64,000 nucleotides of DNA, taken from the NCBI RefSeq assembly GCF_020622265.1, contig NZ_JACNMQ010000001.1, forward strand, positions 1 through 64,000, in the 5' to 3' direction. Each line of letters opens with the position of its first letter. The stretch's first letter is position 1. A model generated the notes under the pieces. The model ran no database searches. It was given only the letters and a program-made list of their open reading frames with translations, and had not been told where the DNA came from. The translations under genes and the position numbers were made by a program. Source of the stretch: Halomonas sp. M20 (GTDB taxonomy: Bacteria; Pseudomonadota; Gammaproteobacteria; Pseudomonadales; Halomonadaceae). Positions 45,566 to 52,885 of this stretch are shown one piece after another.

Positions 45566-46297
45566 TCAGTGTTTTCGACGCCGAGAAAGCTCGGGTGGAA
45601 TCATCTTGACCCGAGCTTTAAATCGAGACGACGATGATGGATTGGCGCGAGTATTCTTCTTCGATGTTGTCGGGCTTTCTACCCAGGCAAAGGTTGGCAG
45701 CGAAATACCCCAGTAAATTGCTGTTAGACGTATGCTCAAGATAATGACAAGCGCTACGCCAATGCTGAACACATTGTTCAATCCCGATATAAACAAGATG
45801 GCGTAGACGATGCCGCCGACAATCGAGGCGGTGGCATAGATTTCCTGGCGCAGCACCATGGGCACCCGATGCGCCAGCACATCGCGTATCATTCCGCCAG
45901 CGACGCCGGTCATCAGTCCCATCAGTACCGCCACGATGCCGGCATGGCCTAATACCAATGCCTTGTGGGAACCGATCACCGTGAACAGGGCCAGCCCGAA
46001 AGCATCCGTCACCGGTAGAACAGCGCGGGTCAGGCGGTGAATGTAGTGAAATCCCAAGATGGAAAGGAACACCGTGGCGAGAATGACCCATAGATAGCTC
46101 GGTGCCTCCACCCAGAAGACCGGCACGCCCAGCACCAGGTCGCGCAGCGTGCCGCCGCCGATTCCCGTTACCGCCCCCAGCACGAACATGCCAAAAGGAT
46201 CCATGCGGGAATGACAGGCGACGATCACCCCGGAAAAGGCAAAGACGGTGACGCCCGCCAGGTCCAGCCAATAGATCAGATTGTTCATTGCTTCCAT
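45566..46297 (-). CDS. TRIC / UPF0126 family cation channel protein
   Basis: A 243-residue membrane protein with seven segments in two similar halves (GMFVLGAVTGIGGGTLRDLVLG and MGLMTGVAGGMIRDVLAHRVPM), the glycine-rich repeat of TRIC (UPF0126, YicG-like) potassium channels. The usual length is about 205. Here a basic, serine-rich tail (TSKKNTRANPSSSSRFKARV onward) adds about 35 residues. A perfect 11-bp inverted repeat (45586-45596 / 45609-45619) lies inside the tail-coding DNA. The start could also be the ATG at 46288. Confidence 0.85.
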   Translation of the reverse strand: MEAMNNLIYWLDLAGVTVFAFSGVIVACHSRMDPFGMFVLGAVTGIGGGTLRDLVLGVPVFWVEAPSYLWVILATVFLSILGFHYIHRLTRAVLPVTDAFGLALFTVIGSHKALVLGHAGIVAVLMGLMTGVAGGMIRDVLAHRVPMVLRQEIYATASIVGGIVYAILFISGLNNVFSIGVALVIILSIRLTAIYWGISLPTFAWVESPTTSKKNTRANPSSSSRFKARVKMIPPELSRRRKH

Positions 46298-46430
46298 CGA
46301 ATTTAACCGTCATCAACTGATCTTATCAGCAACATATTATCACTGAGTGATGGAGCCTGGCGCATGTGCTAAATACCCACCATGCCTACAATCAAAGCAT
46401 GGCAATGAGAAATCGCAAGAGATGCATAAA

Positions 46431-47135
46431 ATGAGCATTCAAGGATCAGTACACGTTCTCGCTTTCGACGTTTTCGGCACCGTTGTCGATTGGCATGGCT
46501 CGATCACCCGGGAGGTGGAGGCGTTAGGGCTAGGCATCGATGGCGCTGAGTTCGCATTGGCCTGGCGAGCAGGCTACAAGCCGGCAATGCAGCGGGTGAT
46601 GGCGGGACAGCAGGGCTGGACGCTGCTCGATGACCTGCATCTCGGCATCCTGGACGAGGTGCTGGTTCAGTTCGGTGTGACATCGCTGACGGAAGAGCAG
46701 AAGCACGATCTCAACAAGGCCTGGCACCGTCTGGACCCTTGGCCGGATGCGGTGGAAGGGTTGAGGCGGCTCAAGCAGCGCTTCACCCTTTGTACGCTTT
46801 CCAACGGCAACCTGGGGCTGCTGGCCAACATGGCCAAGCGCGCCGGGCTGCCTTGGGACTGCATCCTCGGCGCAGAGGTATTTCGCCAGTACAAGCCTCA
46901 TCCGGATACCTATCTAGGCGTGGCACGGGTGTTCGATGTCGCCCCAGCGATGGTGATGATGGTCGCGGCCCACCAGAACGACCTGGATAGCGCGCGTTCT
47001 TTTGGTCTGAAAACAGCTTATATAGAACGGCCCCTGGAGTTCGGTGCTGCCAATACCAAGGACGTTTCAGCGTCGCCTGCCAACGATTTTCATGCCACAT
47101 CGCTCGCGGACTTGGCCGATCAATTAGGTTGTTAA
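46431..47135 (+). CDS. Haloacid dehalogenase, type II (HAD superfamily)
   Basis: A 234-residue HAD hydrolase of the 2-haloacid dehalogenase group. The nucleophile motif is LAFDVFGTVVDWHGSITREV, followed by CTLSNGNLGLLANMAKRAG (motif II) and YKPHPDTYLGVARVF (lysine). The last motif reads VAAHQNDLDSARSFGLKTAYI, which is the dehalogenase form with A-x-N-D. It would hydrolyse 2-haloalkanoates. A damaged second copy follows the toxin-antitoxin pair at 47902. The start could also be the ATG at 46422 (MHKMSI). Confidence 0.88.
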   Translation: MSIQGSVHVLAFDVFGTVVDWHGSITREVEALGLGIDGAEFALAWRAGYKPAMQRVMAGQQGWTLLDDLHLGILDEVLVQFGVTSLTEEQKHDLNKAWHRLDPWPDAVEGLRRLKQRFTLCTLSNGNLGLLANMAKRAGLPWDCILGAEVFRQYKPHPDTYLGVARVFDVAPAMVMMVAAHQNDLDSARSFGLKTAYIERPLEFGAANTKDVSASPANDFHATSLADLADQLGC

Positions 47136-47150
47136 GGGAAGCCACCATAG

Positions 47151-47180
47151 TCATTCAGGTCCACGACGAGCTGATCTTTC
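47151..47180 (+). repeat. Short fragment resembling the 3' part of polA
   Basis: Thirty bases downstream of the dehalogenase gene match polA positions 45382-45411 at 25 of 30 bases. Translated, they read IQVHDELIF, close to the motif C of PolI (MQVHDELVF). There is no longer match. It may be a remnant of an earlier duplication or exchange in this region, or chance. Confidence 0.35.
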
Positions 47181-47215
47181 TCCCAAGTAGTTAGATTGCG
47201 GTCACGGTTAAAAAT

Positions 47216-47235
47216 AAGTACATTTAAACGTACTT
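47216..47235. promoter_or_regulatory. Palindromic operator candidate of the toxin-antitoxin operon
   Basis: The 20-bp AAGTACATTTAAACGTACTT is a near-perfect palindrome with one mismatched pair. It is 22 bp upstream of the antitoxin start, in an AT-rich leader. Phd/YefM antitoxins usually repress their own operons by binding such sites. A further GTAC half-site lies at about 47241. Confidence 0.6.
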
Positions 47236-47257
47236 TTTCGAGTACGCAGAGGTCAGC

Positions 47258-47539
47258 ATGTCCAGATTCAAGGTCAACGAAGATATTCGTCCTTTGTCCG
47301 AATTTCGGGCAGGGGTCGCGTCCTTTGTGAAGCAGCTCCACGAGACGCAACGGCCCATGGTGCTTACACAGCATGGTCGTGGTGTGGCCGTACTGATGGA
47401 CGTACAAGCCTTCGAGCAGTTGCAGGAGCGTCTTGAAATACTGGAGGAGATACACCGCGCCGAGGAACAGCTGGCGTCTGGCGAAGGTGTGGCGCATGAC
47501 GAGGCCCGGTCCAGAGTGTTGAAAGGGCTTGCGCAGTGA
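47258..47539 (+). CDS. Antitoxin, Phd/YefM family
   Basis: A 93-residue antitoxin. The N-terminal fold binds DNA: MSRFKVNEDIRPLSEFRAGV, then TQRPMVLTQHGRGVAVLMDVQAFEQL, the YefM/Phd signature. The C-terminal part (LEILEEIHRAEEQLASGEGV) is acidic and would wrap the toxin. It overlaps the toxin gene by 4 nt (GTGA). It sits between an intact and a broken dehalogenase gene, and so was probably inserted or caught in a duplication. Confidence 0.92.
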   Translation: MSRFKVNEDIRPLSEFRAGVASFVKQLHETQRPMVLTQHGRGVAVLMDVQAFEQLQERLEILEEIHRAEEQLASGEGVAHDEARSRVLKGLAQ

Positions 47540-47832
47540 AGGTGGAGTGGTCGCCGCTGGCATTGGAGAAAGTCGAGGATATCGCGCAGTACATTGCCAG
47601 AGACAATCCAGATGCCGCATTGCGCTGGGTAGATGAATTGTTCTCGGTAGTTGAGCGACTCGCCGAGTTCCCTGAAAGTGGTCGCGTTGTCCCGGAAGTT
47701 AAGATACACCGGATCCGCGAGGTAATTTTCGGGGCCTATCGGGTAATCTACAGCGTAAGAGACAGGATTGAGGTGCTTACAGTACGCCATGGCAGCCAAC
47801 AGCTTCGCCTCGATGAAGTTAGTGACGACTGA
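47536..47832 (+). CDS. Toxin, RelE/ParE family
   Basis: A 98-residue toxin that starts at GTG 47536. VEWSPLALEKVEDIAQYIARDN, FPESGRVVPEV and REVIFGAYRVIYSVRDRIEVLTVRHGSQQL match the ParE/RelE fold. The sequence is nearer ParE (gyrase poison) than RelE (mRNA endonuclease), though this cannot be settled by eye. Paired with the antitoxin, it forms a complete type II module. Confidence 0.9.
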   Translation: MKVEWSPLALEKVEDIAQYIARDNPDAALRWVDELFSVVERLAEFPESGRVVPEVKIHRIREVIFGAYRVIYSVRDRIEVLTVRHGSQQLRLDEVSDD

Positions 47833-47901
47833 CGAAGCCAAGACATTGAGCCTGTACGGTTCTATGCGCCGTAATTGGCTCGCCAGTTCATGCTGGGCGC
47901 G

Positions 47902-48114
47902 ATGAAAAGACTAGCAGATTTGCAAATCCTCGCCTTCGACGTTTTCGGCACCGTGGTTGATTGGCACGGCTCGATCACCCGGTAAGTGGAGGCGTTAGGG
48001 CTAGGCATTGATGGCACTGAGTTCGCGCTGGTCTGGCATCGTATGGACCCCTGCCCGGATGCGTGGGAAGGGCTGATGCGGCTTAAGCAGCGCCTTACCC
48101 TCTGTATTGTTTGA
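47902..48114 (+). pseudogene. Haloacid dehalogenase pseudogene (second copy, deleted)
   Basis: The frame beginning ATG 47902 reads MKRLADLQILAFDVFGTVVDW HGSITR and then a TAA (at 47983-47985) where the intact copy (46431) has a Glu codon. The DNA remains very similar beyond the stop. About 159 bp, equal to 53 codons, are missing. The gap lies between two GGCCTGGC copies of the intact gene (46559-46566 and 46718-46725), as if by slippage. Similarity ends near 48110. It is a dead remnant of the gene 1.4 kb upstream. Confidence 0.85.
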
Positions 48115-48186
48115 TTCGACTTAAGCCAGAAACCCCATCCTTACAGGCTGGTTGCGCCAAAAGCCTAAGCATCAAGTCGGTACGGT

Positions 48187-48801
48187 TCAGTCGCGCAATT
48201 CGGGAAACCCGGTATAGAGATCTGCAAAACCGCTTTTCCCCGTTTCGCCCCGCAGTAAGTATCCCTTGGGTTCGATGTAGCTATGAATGGCACGTTTGGG
48301 CCGCTCGTGCCAGCTGATGTTGAAAGCCGCCAGTTTCGGGAAGAACTGCAGCGCGCTGTAGGGTAAATGATCGTGTATCCAGTAGGCCAAGGCACGCCAG
48401 TCGGCACCTTGGTGCGTATAGCGGTCGGCAAACCAGGGAATCACGATACAGGCCGTGGCGCCCTTGCAGCCGTTTTCATCCAGATGATCCCAGATGTGGC
48501 CGGCATAATTACTGGCATTCGAAGCGCAGGAGTGGCCCTTCTCGTTTCCTAGAGCGTTGATGGTAGGGGAACGGTAGGCAGAGCGAATCGCGATGCGCCC
48601 AAAAGTCGCATTCAGCGGCTCGAGCAGCTGCGTGCACAGCTGTTTGCCCACTTCGATGGCCAAGTCCGGCGACTCGGGAATGTTAGGCTCGCCGTAAAAG
48701 TTGGCGATTTCACTGTATAGAAAATCGCGCATGAAAAAAGAACGGGACAGACGCACGCGACCCAGCTCTTCCAGGGCGTTGACCGATTTCGGCGCTCTCA
48801 T
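48187..48801 (-). CDS. Hypothetical protein with peptidase M15-like features
   Basis: A 204-residue protein without signal peptide. IAIRSAYRSP at 71-79, NYAGHIWDHLD at 98-108 (H102, D105) and ISWHERP at 162-168 (H165) recall the Arg, His-Asp and Trp-His sites of M15 D-Ala-D-Ala peptidases and phage endolysins, but spacing is unusual and I cannot confirm the fold. It has an unusual number of Cys and Trp. It stands alone beside the dehalogenase pseudogene and an IS3 remnant. A cell-wall or toxin-like function is possible. Otherwise unknown. Confidence 0.5.
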   Translation of the reverse strand: MRAPKSVNALEELGRVRLSRSFFMRDFLYSEIANFYGEPNIPESPDLAIEVGKQLCTQLLEPLNATFGRIAIRSAYRSPTINALGNEKGHSCASNASNYAGHIWDHLDENGCKGATACIVIPWFADRYTHQGADWRALAYWIHDHLPYSALQFFPKLAAFNISWHERPKRAIHSYIEPKGYLLRGETGKSGFADLYTGFPELRD

Positions 48802-48952
48802 GAAGTCTCCTTAACGGCTCGGGGTTGTCTGGCCGCATTGTCCTCGAAGAAAGGCGCCGGGAACAGCGGGCCGACATTTATAAGATCGTTAACGCGGACC
48901 AAGCTGCGCACCGCGGCTATCTCTCCAAGGACAGGGAAATCCAAATGCTTCG

Positions 48953-49299
48953 TACGGCGGCAAGGCGATCTCGGAGACCAAGCGTCTGCGCGAACTGGAA
49001 GCGGAAAATACCCGGTTGAAGAAGCTGCTGGCAGGAAGGACTATCGCCAATGCCGCGCTCAAGGAGCTCGTCTCGAGAAAGTGGTGACGCCCAAAGCCAA
49101 GCGGCGTGTGGTGAAGCACCTGGTGACAGGCGGTTGGCTCAGCCAGCGGGGCGCCCGTAGACTGTTGGGCCTGGCAAGGTCGGTGGCTCGGTACCAGGCG
49201 ATGCTGCGTGGTGATAAGCTGCTTCGAGCACGCTTGCAAGCCTTGACGACGGGCTATCCTCGCTACGGCTACTTGCTGTTGCATGCCTTGTTGCGATGA
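48953..49299 (+). mobile_element. IS3-family transposase remnant (orfA tail and orfB start)
   Basis: From 48953 a frame reads YGGKAISETKRLRELEAENT, then RLKKLLAGRTIANAALKELV and SRKW-stop (49084-49086), the end of an IS3-group OrfA with its leucine zipper. The start of OrfB overlaps (TPKAKRRVVKHLVTGGWLSQ, RGARRLLGLARSVARYQ) and ends early at a stop at 49297-49299. The OrfA N-terminus, the catalytic DDE part of OrfB and the terminal repeats are absent, so the element cannot move. The IS407-type subgroup is likely. Confidence 0.78.
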
Positions 49300-49372
49300 A
49301 AGGGAGGTTGGCTAAATTAGCGCCGAAAGAACCAAAGTCAATTTTTATCTGTTTAAATGATTTTCAGTAGCG

Positions 49373-49903
49373 TTATAATATTGTCACTTTGTAGTCGTCT
49401 TTGTTTTGAATATACTCGTATGAAATAGAGCCAGCATAATCATCGCCAGCAAACTCAAGTATTTTTATTATTACGCTAACAGGTATACGATAAATATACT
49501 TGTCTCTTTCAAAGTCTGAGCATGTGTATATAGCTTCCCAGTTTCTTACTTTGTTTCTGTAAGCAAATGTGGCACCACCATGTATAAATTGATTGCAAAT
49601 GAAGATAATATTTTTAGCCGTAACTTCTTCATTCTCTAGATCGTACAATTGGCTAATATCGTAGAAATTTAAATTGTTGACTTTATTTACACAGGGTGAA
49701 CGAAAAATTTTAGCTTTGTATGTTTTAAATTTTTTCGAGTGTTTATTGCTTTCAATGAGTTTTCGAATCATGAAGAAGGCCATGATCACATCTTTTTCAA
49801 AGTTAACCTGAAGCTTCTCACTCCACCTAGGAGGTTTTTCTTTCGGGCGGAAATTTTTTGCATAAGCTAATAAGTCAGCTTTCCAATAACACGACTCAAT
49901 CAT
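49373..49903 (-). CDS. AT-rich orphan gene, hypothetical protein
   Basis: A 176-residue protein that I do not recognise. ATG 49903 is preferred over the in-frame ATG at 49921, because AGGA lies 6 bases upstream of it. The gene is clearly AT-rich with AT-ending codons, unlike all its neighbours, and lies directly after an IS3 remnant. The protein is mostly soluble and rich in Lys, Ile, Phe and Tyr. KLQVNFEKDVIMAFFMIRKL and FICNQFIHGGATFAYRN look like helices of a cytoplasmic domain. It was very probably acquired by transfer. Confidence 0.55.
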   Translation of the reverse strand: MIESCYWKADLLAYAKNFRPKEKPPRWSEKLQVNFEKDVIMAFFMIRKLIESNKHSKKFKTYKAKIFRSPCVNKVNNLNFYDISQLYDLENEEVTAKNIIFICNQFIHGGATFAYRNKVRNWEAIYTCSDFERDKYIYRIPVSVIIKILEFAGDDYAGSISYEYIQNKDDYKVTIL

Positions 49904-50122
49904 ATGAAATCCTGTTAACATCGATCATAGTGCCGACTATATAACACCGGTGAACGTGCCTGCTGCCTGTGCCGCCATAGCCGCTTCGGGTCGAAAGCCG
50001 CCCTCTTCCTCCTTATGCACCATACCTTATGTAAATATCGAAAGTCACAGGAGGAAGTAGGAAGGCTAGAAATCGAATAGCGGCTCTTACCTGAGGCGGC
50101 TGATAGGGCTGCTGGGCCCGCC

Positions 50123-51154
50123 TCACGCCGGCGGCAAACTCGGCACCCAGTCGACGACACCAAAGGTTTCCACGCTGATCCATATCAGGAAAGCGACGTA
50201 GATGACGAGCAGGGCGACGGATTCACGCCTCGAAAGGATCATCTGGGTGCGCATCATCAAGAACAGCACGATGGTTGCGGCGGTCAACACTGCCATCATC
50301 GGAGCCGCCACGGAGAAGTTGATGACCGCCGTGCCGGCGATGAGTACGCCGATGGGAATGCAGATCAGTAGGTCGAAGGTATTGCTGCCGAGTACGTTGG
50401 CGATGCTGGTCACGCCGCGCCCGTCCCGGGCCGCACGCACCGAAACGAAGGCATCCGGAATCGAGGTGCCCGCAGCCACCACGGTAATCCCCCACAGAAA
50501 GCTCGGCGTGCCGAAGATGTCACCGAAGTTGATGGCGGCGCGTACCAGCCCTTCGACACCCACCACGATCACCACCAGTGATAAAGCAAGCATGGCCCAT
50601 TCCCGGCCCGGGCGGATGTCGCCTTTATCCACATCTGCCTCATGGTCCAGGGTGTCCTGGTATTGCACGAAGATATAAAGCGCATAGAGGGCGATGGGCA
50701 TCAGCGCGAGCCAGCGGGTCATTTCGCCTTTGATGGCACCGCCGTCATCCGCGACGGGATGGTAGATGGCGGCGAAGGAGAAGGTGAGGGTGAGCACCGC
50801 CACGGCAATCATGTAGAACTGGGCTTCCTTGTAGACCAGATCGCGGTTGGCATGTAGCTGCTCTCGAGAACTGAGCCCGCACAGCGCCGGAATCACCATG
50901 ATGTTGAACAGCGCCGAGCCGACGATGGCGGCAACCCCGAGTTCGAATTCGCCGTGCACCAGGGTGGAAATAACCGTGGTGGAAAGCTCGGGAAAGCTCG
51001 AACCTACCGCTACCACGATCGCCCCTTGCACGATTTCCGGCAGTTCGTAATAAATGGAAAGGCGCTCGCTGGCGCGTTCGAGTAGGCCACTGCCTTTCCA
51101 GATGATAGCCGTGGAGATAATGGCCACGAGCGTCCAGATCAGTATGCCGGTCAT
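50123..51154 (-). CDS. Cation/calcium exchanger (CaCA family, YrbG-like)
   Basis: A 343-residue antiporter with about ten to eleven membrane segments. The two alpha repeats are visible: AIVVAVGSSFPELSTTVIST followed by GSALFNIMVIPALCG, and ITVVAAGTSIPDAFVSVRAA followed by NVLGSNTFDLLICIP. These form the ion site of sodium/calcium exchangers. The central loop is acidic (DHEADVDKGDIRP). The C-terminus is short. It is monocistronic; the 219 bp after the orphan gene hold no gene. Confidence 0.9.
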   Translation of the reverse strand: MTGILIWTLVAIISTAIIWKGSGLLERASERLSIYYELPEIVQGAIVVAVGSSFPELSTTVISTLVHGEFELGVAAIVGSALFNIMVIPALCGLSSREQLHANRDLVYKEAQFYMIAVAVLTLTFSFAAIYHPVADDGGAIKGEMTRWLALMPIALYALYIFVQYQDTLDHEADVDKGDIRPGREWAMLALSLVVIVVGVEGLVRAAINFGDIFGTPSFLWGITVVAAGTSIPDAFVSVRAARDGRGVTSIANVLGSNTFDLLICIPIGVLIAGTAVINFSVAAPMMAVLTAATIVLFLMMRTQMILSRRESVALLVIYVAFLIWISVETFGVVDWVPSLPPA

Positions 51155-51355
51155 GCAGAGTCCTTTTGCAATGGATGAGGCTGCCCTTGTGGAGTCGCTA
51201 GGTTACCTGCTTTTTTCGATCAACAAGAACAGGGCGTGATATGAATGGGGCGCCGATACGAGCAGCATGCGGCGTCGCTAAGTCAAAGAATATCTTGTTG
51301 GGGATGCTGCCCATACTGATTCTAGACGTCATGGTAAACACAGGAATTTCCGCCC

Positions 51356-52723
51356 ATGAGCAATGACCCCCTCTCTCCGCCGTTGCTGCTGCAAGGGCTC
51401 GATGCCATGAGCGAGTGGCTGGTAGTGGTGGATGGCGATGCCCGTATCGTCTATCTCAACGCGCCCTATGCGGATTTCCTCGAGGTCAATGCCACGGCAG
51501 TGATCGGCCGCCCTGTCGTGGACGTCATCGAGAATACCCGAATGCCTGCGGTGTTGGCCTCCGGCAAGGCGGAGCTTGCTCAGCTTCAGATGCTGCGAGG
51601 GCATCACATGATCGCCCATCGCTATCCCATTCACGTCGAGGGCGAGGTGGTTGGCGCCCTTGGCACGGTGATCTACCACGATACCTGGGAGTGGCGTCAG
51701 ATGGATGCCCAGGTCAAGGCACTTGAAGCCCAGGTCGACTACTATCGCGAGGCCTTGGATGCGCGGGTCGGGGTGCGCTGGCGATTGGCTGATGTGATTG
51801 GCGAAAGCGAAGCGATCGCGTACCTCAACAGTCAGGTGCGCAAGATCGCCCCCGGCGATGCGTCGGTGTTGATTCGCGGTGAATCTGGCACCGGCAAGGA
51901 GCTTTACGCCCATGCCGTGCACCGCCTGTCCGAGCGGGTCAACGGGCCTTTCATCAAGCTCAACTGCGCCGCCATTCCGGAGCAGCTGCTCGAGGCGGAA
52001 CTATTCGGCTACGAGGAGGGTGCCTTTAGCGGCGCGCGTAAAGGCGGCAAGCCGGGCAAGTTTCAGCTTGCTCATGGCGGTACGCTGCTGCTCGACGAGA
52101 TTGGCGACATGCCGCTGGCGGTGCAGGCCAAGCTGCTGCGCGTGTTGCAGGATCGAGAAATCGAGGCGATAGGGGCGACCCGTTCGAGGCCCGTGGACGT
52201 ACGGGTGATTGCCACCACTCATCGCCCTTTGGAGAGTCTGGTGAAGCGGGGCGAGTTCCGAGAGGATTTGTTCTATCGCATCAATGTAGTGCCCTTGATC
52301 ATTCCGCCCCTGCGGGAGCGACCTGAAGACATTACGGTGCTTGCCCGACATCTGCTCAAGCGCTTCGCCGAGCGTCGTGGGCGGCGCTGCCCGGTGCTCA
52401 GTCAGGCAGCACTTACCCTGCTGTGTCGCCATGACTGGCCGGGCAATGTGCGGGAGCTCGAGAACGTACTGGAAGCAGCCTTCTATCTGGGAGGATCGCG
52501 CCTCGGAACAAACGATCTGCCAGAAACCCTGCATCGCGGCTCTCCCTCGATACCGGGTGAGCCGCTAAAGCAGACGCTGATGCGGGCCGAGCGTGAAGCC
52601 ATCAAGAAGGCGCTGGCCGTGTGTGGCGGCAACCGGACTCGCGCCGCAAAACGCCTCGGCATCGCCAAGTCGTCTTTTTACGAAAAGCTGGCGCGCCATT
52701 CCCTCGATGTGTCCGAAACCTGA
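51356..52723 (+). CDS. Sigma-54-dependent transcriptional activator with PAS domain
   Basis: A 455-residue enhancer-binding protein. The N-terminal PAS domain (about 10-115; WLVVVDGDARIVYLNAPYAD) has no receiver site. The AAA+ domain (about 145-385) has RGESGTGKELYAHAVH (Walker A), GTLLLDEIGDMP (Walker B) and the sigma-54 contact loop as EEGAFSGARKGG, that is GAFSGA instead of GAFTGA. The C-terminal Fis-type helix-turn-helix is GNRTRAAKRLGIAKSSFYEKL. It is 160 bp before, and in the same direction as, the TRAP operon, which it may control. Confidence 0.92.
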   Translation: MSNDPLSPPLLLQGLDAMSEWLVVVDGDARIVYLNAPYADFLEVNATAVIGRPVVDVIENTRMPAVLASGKAELAQLQMLRGHHMIAHRYPIHVEGEVVGALGTVIYHDTWEWRQMDAQVKALEAQVDYYREALDARVGVRWRLADVIGESEAIAYLNSQVRKIAPGDASVLIRGESGTGKELYAHAVHRLSERVNGPFIKLNCAAIPEQLLEAELFGYEEGAFSGARKGGKPGKFQLAHGGTLLLDEIGDMPLAVQAKLLRVLQDREIEAIGATRSRPVDVRVIATTHRPLESLVKRGEFREDLFYRINVVPLIIPPLRERPEDITVLARHLLKRFAERRGRRCPVLSQAALTLLCRHDWPGNVRELENVLEAAFYLGGSRLGTNDLPETLHRGSPSIPGEPLKQTLMRAEREAIKKALAVCGGNRTRAAKRLGIAKSSFYEKLARHSLDVSET

Positions 52724-52737
52724 CCGTCTTAGAACTG

Positions 52738-52764
52738 AAAACCGTCCGGTTTTCGGGACGGTTT
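52738..52764 (+). terminator. Terminator after the sigma-54 activator gene
   Basis: Stem aaaccgtcc (52738-52746) / ggacggttt (52756-52764), 9 bp perfect. It separates the regulator from the TRAP operon. A further palindrome GCCCTGTATAGGGC at 52779-52792 may be an operator for the next genes. Confidence 0.65.
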
Positions 52765-52885
52765 CGATGCTGTTGGTCGCCCTGTATAGGGCATTAGTCT
52801 AAGAATGGGCATAAAAGCATTTTAAACGTTTGTTCTTATTATATTGTTTGAAAGGGCGACAACAACAATGTTCAAGGAGTCACAT

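Noticed and set aside
48838..48952. Upstream part of the IS3-like open frame as a continuous transposase
   Set aside because: The frame from 48838 gives no OrfA similarity before 48953, so the true OrfA start is missing.
52801..52830. A possible sigma-54 -24/-12 promoter (tgggcataaaagcat) before dctP
   Set aside because: The spacing between GG and GC is 8 rather than 10 bp, so it does not meet the consensus.
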